64,000 nucleotides of DNA from assembly GCA_015499995.1 (NCBI GenBank), contig JADNRV010000201.1, forward strand, positions 1 to 64,000, read 5' to 3'. The translations under genes were made by a program, and so were the position numbers. Every line of letters begins with the position of its first letter. Position 1 is the first letter of the stretch. Below are positions 44,490 to 54,659 of the stretch, in pieces. Origin of the DNA: Flammula alnicola. Lineage: Eukaryota > Basidiomycota > Agaricomycetes > Agaricales > Strophariaceae. The notes beneath the pieces are model-generated. The model searched no databases. It saw nothing but the letters and a program-made list of their open reading frames with translations, and was not told the DNA's origin.

Positions 44490-45698
44490 CAGTGTTAGGT
44501 TGCTCGTTAAATGACGGAAGCTTGATTTCCTATGAATATGTGGTGAGTCGAAAGTTGATGAATAGTTTATTGTATTTACCTGATTACCACCATAAGGACC
44601 AACAAGATGAAGAAACACCTCAAGCCTGGCATCGTCCATCCAATTTGCATCCATCAACTGGGGTTTGGTTTTCAGAAGGTAGCACCGAAGTGAGTCCCAG
44701 GTCAAAACTCCACATGAATAGCTATCTAATTGATGAGAGATAGAAAGATCGTGATGGGTAAACAAGGAGCCTGTGTGGTATCCAGTCCACCAGTCGATAA
44801 CTTGCTGGAGATCAGTGGAAATTGGGGCCTTCATTGGATCGCCATAAAATGTATGTCTTGTTTCGAAGTCAATTGCCATTCCAACCCAGTGAGTGCCATT
44901 CTGATTAATGATTGTTGCTAGCGAAGACTTTCAGCCTGCAGCAAGATCTTCGCCGTGCATCCTAAGCCACGCATAGTGCCAGTCAGATGCATAGTTTTGT
45001 CGGTCTGCATAGGCGGCGGTAAGAAGCAATATAATTGCTGTATGCTCCACAAGAATGTCGTGCTGACCTGCTTTCTGCAGGTCAATCTTCAAGAGTTCAA
45101 GCATCAACTGCTTGTGGTCATCGCTCAGCCATTCTGTGGTGAAGAATGCTGATAAAATGTGGGTCTCGATCTTGCTCTCGAGTCCCTGGATGTAACCTGT
45201 CCACGGAAGATAGGATAGCACCTAGAATGCCCTGCGAACAAGGACTGATTCTGGTTCTTGCACCATTCGCTTCTGAAGCTTATCCACAGCTTCCTTCCAT
45301 TTGGACTGCACGCCACAGATTTCAAGAAGACGAGCCCAACAGAGGACAATCATTGTCGGAAAACACTTTCCTCCAGCCGTGGGCACATGAGGGCAGAAGA
45401 CAGACATGTCACTTTGTTCGGGCTTCCTGATGAGATGCTGGAGGGCATTGACTATGTCTGGAGGGGGTATTGGCAGTGTCAGCATTTTGTCAATATCCTC
45501 CGAATTCGGTGGCAAGGAGGAGACATATTTTTCGGGTTGCATAATGCGGTTGGCAGTGACAACTTCAGGTAGACTGATGGTGAGGAGTGCTAGTACAGGT
45601 ATCCTCCCATCAGGAAGACATCGCTGGATGTCTGGCAGAAGGCTTGACATGGATGGGTTATGGGAATGTCTGGATGAAAAGCTCGTGCGTACTCGCAA
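44490..45698 (-). pseudogene. Ulp1 (C48)-like cysteine protease half of the fusion gene
   Basis: Starts about MSSLLPDIQRCLPDGRIPVL (45648). An N-terminal domain (VLALLTISLPEVVTANRIMQ, ILSYLPWTGYIQGLESKIET) precedes the protease core. His is in NQNGTHWVGMAIDF, Asp in FYGDPM, Gln in SHQLDSYSCG and Cys in SYSCG, the C48 order H-D-Q-C. One in-frame TGA at 44931-44933 (AAG-stop-KSSLAT) fits a CGA-to-TGA change; a second frame switch lies near 45222. Ulp1-family proteases normally cleave SUMO/Ubl conjugates. In this transposon context the role is unknown. All four protease residues remain although the gene is broken. Confidence 0.75.
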
Positions 45699-45909
45699 CT
45701 ACAAGTAGAATTTTTCGCAGAAATGGAGATAAGTAAATACACCAGAACTTCAGAGAGAAAATATAGCAAGAGAGACTGAGCATGAAGAGGTGAAATATAC
45801 AGAAAAGGAATAGAATGTGCATACTACAGGGAGAGAGAATAGAGCGCAGAGAAAATGAGGAGTATGATGCATGCTAATAAATTAGTGGCAGCGGCATGCA
45901 CACATTTGC

Positions 45910-48472
45910 AGGGGCGTGGTGGCTTAGCAGTTACTGCGTTGCCTTTAAGGGTGGCTGTGCACCATCCGAGAGGTTGTGGGTTCAATTCCTGCACATAGCA
46001 AGTATCATAAGCTTGTGACCTGGGTTCCATTCCGTGGAATGCTGATGTAATTCGTCTGCCATTGGGCACATTATCAGTGTATCGTGGTCTAAGGGGCCTG
46101 GGCGGACCACTGCGGTCCCCTTTGGGCGACATGGGGGCATACTTTGGAGCTGGCATAAATCGTCTGCCATGTTGTGGGGCGTAGTAGGTGCACCGTGGGA
46201 CGGTCTCCTCGCTGTAGGGAGCAATGGTCTAAGGGCTGCCACAGGGGTTGGGCACGATGAGCACTGTGTAGACCTACATCGACAGTGCAGAGTGTCCGGG
46301 GTCCAAGTGATTCCGCGGAATGCTGATGTAAATCGACCCTGGCACATTTGGGATCGTCACTCGGCCTTATAAGTCGGTAAGTCAGCCAGGCTCGTGGCAA
46401 AACCATATTGAGGCACCTTGGATAGCAGCCCGTAAAGGGTCCGAAAGGATAGGGCACAGTAGGAACTGGGAATTGGGCTGATAACAACCCGACCATGGGT
46501 AGACCACTGGCATTGTGACCTGGGTTTCGGTCGCATACCCACTGATAGAGTTCGTGCCGCTTGCATGTGGGAGGCTTGTAGGCTGTGCAGGTGGGGCACC
46601 ATTCAGCAAGGACAGGGCACCTGGCACGTCGCAATAGAGTAGTAAGTGGCGTCATTAGTCGCGAGTCTAAATGGCTTATCTCCTGATTGCCATGTGGGAG
46701 GCTATGTGGGCTGTAGCATGTGAAGCACTACTGGGTTTGGATCGCGGCAAGACAGTGACTCTGGACAGGATTGGGAATCTGCACTGAAAGGCATAAGCGA
46801 ACCACCTGCCGGGGGATGGGAATATATGGCTGGGAGTAGTGCCCTGGTGTCGGCTGGACCGTAGTGGTACTCAGATAGTCCCCTTGTACTGGCTCGACAA
46901 ATCTATATCCACTGTCACTCAATTGGGCATAATAAGTTCCACATTGGGTTAAGTTGAAGCGGTGGTGTTGTCAGTATGCCTTAGGGGCTGGCAGCAAGAG
47001 GGGCCCTAAATCGCGTCTCAAGGCACTCGAGGACGATCCTGATGCTGCTTATGCTGGCGTTGACGGTTCCTGCCCTCTGGGGTGGCAAGCCGCCACTGGT
47101 GTAATTATCAAACGGCAGGGCGCCCAGGTCTATTCTGAGTGTCATGCTGCCGGGAGGGCCTCGTCTACGGATGCGGAGCTCTTCGCTATTCGCGTTGCCC
47201 TCTCCAATGCTGTCGGCTTTGGGGATGTCAAACACATTACCATTTTCACTGATGCGATGCATGCTGCTCACCTGTCGGTGGACCCTTCACCACACTCCTT
47301 TCAGAGTCAGTCTCTGATGGTGTGTCGTGTACTCGAACCTTGGTTTGGGTGCTCGCCTGACCACAAGGTTACTTTTATCGAGTCTCCCTCTGATATGGAG
47401 TGGGGGATTCAAGATGAAGCACACAATCTTGTTGCTGGTATGTGCAGTGTTGCCGTCACTCCTACCACCAAACTCTCCCTCCAGTATGTCTGCGATTTTG
47501 TGGACAAATCGGCACATGCGGATTGGAAGACTCAGGTCTCCGATCAGCCTTATTTGCTGGGCTCTAATTTTATGAGCCTCCAAGGGTTAAACGGGGACCC
47601 TGTCCAGCCGACTCCCACTCGCGGGGGGCCTTGGCTTGAATCTGGCAACTTGAGTGTCTCGCTCTTTGCCCGCATGTGCTGTTTAATTATGAATCATGCA
47701 CCGATCGGCTCGTACTATGAGCGGTTCCATATCAACGACCCTAGGGCCCTCAGTTGCGAGTGTGGGGTTTATTCTCAGACCTGCGATCATATATTCAAGT
47801 GCAAAAAGCAGCCTTGGACTCGCCGGAAGCCGAAACTTGTCTCGGAGCTGGCGACTTATCTATTGGAGCACCCTACAGTGTTCTCCTTCTCCCGGCACCC
47901 CACTGGAGCTGGATGAGGGACTCTGGGCAGGGGGCGATTCTAGGTGCGGGCAGTCAAAGTGACTCACTGCCCATTGCATGTTTGTTCAGTGGAGCGATGG
48001 GTTTTGCAAGGGGCTCGGGGTCTGGTCATCCCAGATCTGGCTTGTCGGCCCTTGTGGGCGGCTCGTCCGAGACATCGTTCAGGACCCGGCTTGATGGACG
48101 GTGGTGGAGGTTCGTCTCCTGCTTAGCTATGACCACATTGATTTTACCATTTAATCGGGGAGGGCCTGGCAGGCTCTTCTCGCATCTGGAGGACCCCCCT
48201 GTCCATCTCAATACTCCTATCTGCCATTCATGTGGTAGCGTTAACAATGCCGCAACGACGGACAATCTGTAGTTGCGAGACTACTTACTTGGGTCTCAGG
48301 CGGCCGCGCCGTCTCGCCTGCGCTGCGCTCGTGCGCGTCGCATGCTCCCCAGCGAGCCTAATTCCTTTCTTTTCTTTTGTGTAATTACCGTTGCTCGTTT
48401 GTATTAGTTAGGGTCCGGACTGCTTTCGTGCCCCGGAATAAAATTGTTGATTTAAAAAAAAAAAAAAAAAAA
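45910..48472 (+). mobile_element. tRNA-headed, LINE-tailed SINE-like element (copy G) with RNase H frame
   Basis: Head at 45910 with A box TGGCTTAGCAG (45920-45930) and B box GGTTCAATTCC (45979-45989). The body is close to copy E. The LINE tail starts about 47011 and includes a full RNase H domain, C-terminus, 3' UTR and poly(A) to 48472. 15-bp duplications GGCATGCACACATTT and GGCATGCGCACATTT (45893-45907, 48473-48487) differ by one base. At 2.56 kb it is the longest copy. It lies upstream of the Ulp1-like gene. Confidence 0.85.
47011..47916 (+). CDS. RNase H and Cys/His domain frame inside copy G
   Basis: Open for 301 codons: YAGVDGSCPLGWQAATG (first Asp), STDAELFAIRVALSNAV (Glu), IFTDAMHAAHLSVDPSPHSF (Asp), GIQDEAHNLVAG (last acidic). 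Then LLGSNFMSLQGLNGDPVQPT and a diverged Cys/His motif (CECGVYSQTCDHIFKC), ending SFSRHPTGAG-stop at 47916. No ATG is found at its beginning, so translation would need an upstream fusion or a downstream ATG. It may be a LINE 3' remnant that happens to stay open, or a small accessory RNase H carried by the element. Confidence 0.55.
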   Translation, partial: SRLKALEDDPDAAYAGVDGSCPLGWQAATGVIIKRQGAQVYSECHAAGRASSTDAELFAIRVALSNAVGFGDVKHITIFTDAMHAAHLSVDPSPHSFQSQSLMVCRVLEPWFGCSPDHKVTFIESPSDMEWGIQDEAHNLVAGMCSVAVTPTTKLSLQYVCDFVDKSAHADWKTQVSDQPYLLGSNFMSLQGLNGDPVQPTPTRGGPWLESGNLSVSLFARMCCLIMNHAPIGSYYERFHINDPRALSCECGVYSQTCDHIFKCKKQPWTRRKPKLVSELATYLLEHPTVFSFSRHPTGAG

Positions 48473-48989
48473 GGCATGCGCACATTTCCTTGTGGCAGTG
48501 AGACATGATACGCACCTGCCTGCATTATTCCAACATGGGTTGGAGATATATTGAACACGAGGAGATTGATCATGCAATAGCACCTTGACAATGGCCAACT
48601 TTGGCCAAAATTTCTGGCTGGTCACAGGACACATGCTGACTGGCCGGTGCCAAAATTTCATCCACTCGGTCACAGGTCACACCCCAGGCTGAATTGATTG
48701 AAATAGTACAGTATTAGCATAAGTAATGCACGTCCGCATTGGACTGACAATAATGGAGGTGGGCAAGGCCGGTTCGGTTTCCATGATGCTTAGTCAGCAG
48801 ATCAAATCAACAAACGTGTCTGATGCCTGTCCCTTCGCCTTTTTGTTTTGTTCTTCTCGTTTCTAAGTCTATCTACCTCAGAAACAAGTGCAAGGCATGC
48901 TATAATTCAACTACACTACTCTGTAACTATGTATTTGTGTCTGGGATGCATACATACAGATTCTGACACCCTCTTTGCAGCAGCAGCAA
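48473..48989. other. No gene recognised
   Basis: Spacer between copy G and the GPGTE-family pseudogene. Only short ORFs without family features. Confidence 0.5.
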
Positions 48990-51900
48990 TCATGATTCAT
49001 CAACTTCATCCTCATCATCATCTTCGTAGAAAGCAGAGACTGTTACATCAACATTGGCACTGGAGGTGTGTAAGGAGGGTATATGAGTTGCCCTCGGAGC
49101 AGGTACGTCTTGAATATATTGTTTGTAGGCTTTTGTAAGGTGACCTTGTTTTTTGGGCTTGTTCCCATGTTTAGATTTCTTAGGGATCTCGAGGTCGGCC
49201 TTGAGTGCTTGAAGAAGGTCCAACTGGTCATCAAGGTCGACAATGCAGAGGCCGCCAATCTTTTCAGTGCTAGTGATGAGCTCGAGGCTCTCCAGATGCC
49301 TTTGCTGTGCGTTGACTTTTTCCTTTCTTGCAGACACTTTCTGACACTTTTCTTCGACAACCTGAAGGTCATACACAACCTGTTCCTCCCTTTGTTTCTT
49401 TTCTAATCCACTAGCATCGACCTCCCATGCCTTCTGCATGATGAAAGTATGATCTAAAGGTGTAAAGACAGCATCCATAAAATCTTGAGTGTCGTTCCAT
49501 TTGAACATAGCCTTCACATTGTACTGATGTTGCGTTAGGCATGGCGTTTCACGTAAGTCCACTCAGAAGCTGCCTAGAGCACCCTCATTGGTGTCATTTG
49601 TTGATGGCATCCATGCCTGCTTGCACTCTTCTGGTGTTGCGCAATTGATCAATCCACCTGGCATGAATTCAGAGGAAAACTGAATCCAGGTTGCCAGTGC
49701 ACCCTTGCAGAATGCAGCCAACAACAGTTTCAAATGCGGAAGTGTGGGTGCGAGCTTGAGCACTGTGGCCACAGCTTCTGGTCTCTGCCATGGTTTTCCG
49801 TCAAAGGATGCAGTTTTCGGGTCCACATTGTCAGATATTAGGAGGTCCGGATCGTCGATGATTTTTTGGACAAAGTCTCGAACTTGGGTGTGCATTTTGC
49901 CGAGATCGAGAACATTGGTTTGCTCAGTGCCAGGTCCTCGTACCTTCCACATGTATGAATGTGTTACTGCTTGAGAATACAGAGTGAGGACGGCCAGTTC
50001 AGTGAGGGTTGGTTCATCATGCAGTGCATTAAACTAGGTTCAGAGCAAGCCGGTTGCTCTGGTCGCGAGTGCAAGCAGTGGCTCCTTCGCAGAAGGGGCT
50101 TGCGTCAAAGTCCATCAAAAAGATGTGTTTGCTTAATATGCTCGCTCTCACTCAAAAATGAATGCATAAACATAATTAAAAGTGTATCCTGTACTGAAAA
50201 TATATTATAATATATGTATTCCTTCAAAACATAAGATATATAGAATTGACATACAGTAGAGCATGATGAGTGGACAAAACACACAAATTTATGAATCTTG
50301 GCCTATCATCATAGGTTTTACACCCAATTTTCTGGGGGTTGGGCACAGCTCCCTAGTTATATGTATTGCTAAGTCTAGATACTCATTTTGAACGTAAGAA
50401 ACTTTCTTCCCTCTGAAATCGATTTCTATTCACCAACTGGCTCACTGTGATTGCCTGTGTCACATGTGTCACAAATGCGCGGTCAGGCGTATGCACAGTG
50501 CGCCATGCTGCAAGGTCATAGCAAGGCGAATAAGACACTCAAATAACAAATTTAAGTACTCCTTCTGCACTGTAATGTCGTCTCAGAATCTCGAGCTCAA
50601 CCTATTGTGGGATGCCATTTTTTCCTTTGTAATGAAACGCACTTGCTGGGGTTGTGCTGGGCCAATCACGTGACTTTCTAACAAAGGGATATTGCTCTTG
50701 TAACGAATATTATAGGCTCAATAAGTGCACTACAGACACCAAAGTCTGAAAATGTTATTATCTATAGTATATGAGTCGTGGGCCAAAACTATCCAGTTGC
50801 AGCTTAAGATTTACTTTCTCTAGAAGGCAGGAAAGGAAATGGGGTCAAGTCACCTACTTAGACAGCTCACAGCTCAATAATAAAATTGTTTTAAAAAATT
50901 GTAAGTAGTACAAAATTTGTATCGCATGTTCTACTCAAGAAAGCGCATAAAATTGGGTAAGTGCATATTGAACTGACTTCAAGCATTGGGAGCGACCAAA
51001 CCCCCTCAATCGACGGACATTGATGCAAGCCCCTTGTCAGGTTTTGCTGAAAGCAACTATATACAAATAAACACTGGAAGCTGACAAGGGGCTTGATCTG
51101 AACCTAGCGTTAAACACATTGAGCTCGATATTTGTCCATGCTGATGCTTTCTTCTTGTCCTTTATCTGCAGCATGTAGCTTCTGTAGTCATCTAAATAAG
51201 TCAGCAGCTCTGCAGCCGCCTCTGCATGGCTTCCGAAACGAGTATTGTTGGTGTCAGGAAATCTTCGGATTGTTTTTCCAGCCAGGTGAGTGAAATAGAA
51301 TACATGGCTATCCCCTTGATCTTTCTTATCATCCTTGTTGTTAAAGATCGCGCTGGCAATAGCAACCACTTTAATGCTGCCTCGTGTTGACGCCGCAATG
51401 GCCATTTCTTCTGCCTCTGTAAGCGGTGCAGATCCTCTGGATGGATCTAGGATTTTGTGAAGCGTGGCAGCGCTCTGTTTATTCGCAAGTAGAATGGGTG
51501 GTGTGTTTCCAGTGAGTTGCCACCAGGCCATCATCTCCTTGTTCCCTCCTTCCGTACTATTCTGATCCTTGTGCATGCAACAGCCGGCTCATAAAAAGAG
51601 GTCAATATCTCATTTCTTGTCATCTGGGAGCTCTTCGTATGCCTTCAGACCAAGTTCCATCTTCATTTCATAGACCAACTTTCTCTTGCTGGATCTGGTC
51701 AGCTGGTGAAAGCACGTTCCATGCTTGAATTCCGCCTGCATCGGCAACCTTTTTCTCATTCCAGGTGATGTAATATTGCATAAGATTACTTGCTGATATG
51801 TTGTCCACTTCAGCTTCTGCTCCTAGTGTGAGAATAGATAGTTCTTGTTTCCAGGTGTTTATTGACGAGGCCGTTGATTTTTCTTTATTTGCATGATCTC

Positions 51901-52941
51901 TGTTCATGCCTTTCAATTTCCGTGCAAACTGGGTAAGTGTCAACTTCTGATCTGTTCATTGGGCTAAAGGACTTTCATTGAAGACACAACTGATGTCGTT
52001 GATTTTCTGGATCCAGCCGTCTTTCGATATGTCGCTAGATTGATCAACAGTCGAGTCCACCCCGAGAAGCCTTACTGCTGGTGTTTCTGACAGAGGACCA
52101 TCAACATTGCTGTAATCTGGTACTCGGAGGGCCACATGTCAGGATTCATAGGCATGCTTTCAATGAGATGTACCATCACTGCTGATTGTAAGGCCTATTG
52201 ATATTAAGATTAGTTGACGAACCCTGTCTGATTAGACCACCCACTTTTAGTTCATTTTATTTTATATCCAAGCTGAACTTTTGCGGCTATCGCTCCTTCA
52301 AGTATTGCATGTGAAACAAGCCTGCGGCTGATGGGATCCTTGATTGTGACACCGAAAAACTTGCCCATGCTTCGAATAAGGCAACCAACTTTCTGTTGAG
52401 AGCATCCAGAGTTGACTGCAGCACAGATCATTGAGCGCGCTTCTGGAGAGTACACTCCTTTCTCCTTGAGCTTGAAGTTGTGAGATTGACGTAGCTTCGC
52501 CTTTACCAGCTTGCTATCTAATATCACAGGAGCCCTTGCGCATCATGCCTTCAGGGCTCGAATAATCTTACGTGTCAATTTTGATTGCTCTTGCTCCCTC
52601 GCCAGCTGCTCTTCTGTGTATTGAAGCCCATTTGTCAACTCTTCCCGGTGTCGCAACTCCTTTTGCAAAACGGCTGCTTGTATCTTTGACTCTGCCTGTG
52701 GATTTGAATGTAGGACAACAATTTGTTCATTGAGAAGTGTAATCTTGCTTGCCATGCGTTGATTTTTTCGTCGTTCATTTCTGTATTGTTTTTCCTTTTC
52801 ATCTAGCTTCTTCTTGTCAGCCGTAGACACAGTAAGTCGTTGTGGTGTGATCTCGACTTTCTTGACTGTCTTGAAGCGGTTTGCCTGAGCATCTTCCCAT
52901 TGCTGTATCTGAGCTTCCGATTTCCTCTTCCCTGGCAGCAT
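48990..52941 (-). pseudogene. Uncharacterised multicopy Agaricomycete protein ('GPGTE' family), decayed
   Basis: From 52941 (MLPGKRKSEAQIQQWEDAQA): coiled-coil N-terminus (KKLDEKEKQYRNERRKNQRM), then YSPEARSMICAAVNSGCSQQ, SRRLVSHAILEGAIAAKVQL, VRLLGVDSTVDQSSDISKDG, DHANKEKSTASSINTWKQEL, HKDQNSTEGGNKEMMAWW and FPDTNNTRFGSHAEAAAELL. After the MITE at 50035-51106 come LHDEPTLTELAVLTLYSQAV, VRGPGTEQTNVLDLGKMHTQ, WMPSTNDTNEGALGSF and a Lys/Glu-rich C-terminus. I recall this block order from many mushroom genomes as an unannotated, repeat-like large protein, probably transposon-borne. No catalytic function can be assigned. Several stops and frame changes plus the MITE make this copy dead. Confidence 0.7.
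50035..51106. mobile_element. 1.07-kb MITE (copy X) with terminal hairpins
   Basis: Ends TAGGTTCAGAGCAAGCC and, reversed, TAGGTTCAGATCAAGCCCC. Flanked by 9-bp duplications GCATTAAAC and GCGTTAAAC (50026-50034, 51107-51115). Removing it joins NVFNA to LHDEPTLTEL in the host pseudogene. The right end folds: CAAGCCCCTTGTCAG pairs with CTGACAAGGGGCTTG around about 45 bases. The left end pairs CAAGCC with GGGGCTTG. No ORF. A second, inverted copy is at 53588-54650. Confidence 0.9.
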
Positions 52942-53587
52942 GATAATGAGATGTCGTGATTTTTAATGGCTGTTTTGTTCTTAAAATCCTGATAGTTCAT
53001 AGATAGTCATTGCTGTAGTTGTATAAATGAATGTGAGGGTTTCTGATGATTTGAATTGAAGACAATAGATTTTAGTATATCTGCCATTGAGTAAATCATC
53101 AAAGACACATACTATAGCTTCATAATTGTAAGAATGAGATCTCTGTGTCTGTGAAATGAATAAATAAGTCGAGTTGACTGCTTCATGAAGCTGCTCGACA
53201 CGCGGTCTGTCACACATCTGTCACACTTTCTCCCTGCTAAATTGCGCTCCACCATTGCCTCGTTAACTACTTAATGACGATTGCATTCCTTCCCCTGAAA
53301 TTTGGCATGCAGCAATAAAATCTATGTACAGAGAGTATGACCGGGGGAATTCTTGCTAACCTCAAATCTGCTTGAGTTCCATATTCTGATTTTCGGAGTT
53401 TTGAGAGTTTTTGGAAAAGCTCCGGGCATTACGGACTATCAATTATTTTATTGACATTCCACCCTCAACTTCAGGTTTTCCTTTGATGTGGAAGGAGGAG
53501 ATACAATCAGCGCGAAGACGGTCAACTTACAGGGAGCCAAAGCTGTAAGTAAATATAGGCAAATAATGATCGGGCTGTAGGGCTTTG
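52942..53587. other. No gene; upstream region of the GPGTE pseudogene
   Basis: No coding support. Presumably the promoter side or 5' flank of the element carrying the GPGTE gene. I see no clear terminal repeat. Confidence 0.4.
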
Positions 53588-54650
53588 TAGGCTCGGATCA
53601 AGCCCTTTGTCAGCTTCCGGTGTTTATTTGTATATAGTTGCTTTCAGCAAAACCTGACAAGGGGCTTGCTTCAAAGTGCCACGATTGAGGGGGTTTGGTC
53701 GCTCGCGACGCTTAAAACCAGTTCGACACGCATTTACCTAATTATGCGCGCGTTCTTTAGTATAACATACGATACAAACAATGTACTACTCACACTTTTT
53801 TCAAACAACTTTATTAATGACCTGTGAACTGTCTAAGTAGGTGTCTTGACCCCATTTCCTTTCCTGCCTTCTAGAGAGGGTAAATCTTAAATTTGGACTG
53901 TAGCAGTTTGGCATATCATTTTTGCAGTATATATAAGGATGGATCCCAAGCCTCTTGTGAATAGAGTTTGTATTGCTGTGGCAAAGAGCTGTATAGTAGC
54001 GTTGTGATATCGTTTTGCTTACAAGTCACGTGATTAGATGACCCATAAGCGCCCTTTATCCCAAGTGAGATCGATTAATGATTTTTGCAAGATTGCTCTC
54101 TATACTCAGCACATCAATGGGCTCAAAACACCACACCAACCCATATACTCCCAAAAGACAGCCAACGCGCTTAGTGCACGGCGCGCCTTGCATAGGCCTG
54201 AACGCGCATATGTGACACATGTGACGCAACTCATCACGGTGAGCCGGTCGGTGAATGGAAACACATTTCCAACGGCGGGCAGTTCTATAACTTAAAAATG
54301 AGTATCTAGAACTTATAAAACCTATAATGCGGGAGCATTGCCCAAGCGCCCTATGAATTGGTTGAAAACCTGCGATGATAAGTCGAAATTAAGAAATTTG
54401 CATGTTTCGGCCACACATAATGCTCCACTGTAAACAATTTTTATGTATTTTTATTTTTGAGTAGATAGACACTTTAGAATACATTTTAACTACAGTATGT
54501 ACTTTGACTTTTGTTTGTGCGTCAATTTTTGAGGGAGAGCGACAGGAATGAGTAAACCCCTGATTTTGATGGATTCTGAAGCAAGCCCCTTCTGCGAAGG
54601 AGCCGCTGCTTGCGCTCGCGACCGGAGCACGTGGGCTTGCTCCGAACCTA
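53588..54650. mobile_element. 1.06-kb MITE (copy Y), inverted relative to copy X
   Basis: Ends TAGGCTCGGATCAAGCCC and, reversed, TAGGTTCGGAGCAAGCCC. Perfect 9-bp duplication AGGGCTTTG (53579-53587, 54651-54659). Same terminal hairpin sequences as copy X in opposite orientation, with moderate internal divergence. No ORF. Confidence 0.92.
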
Positions 54651-54659
54651 AGGGCTTTG

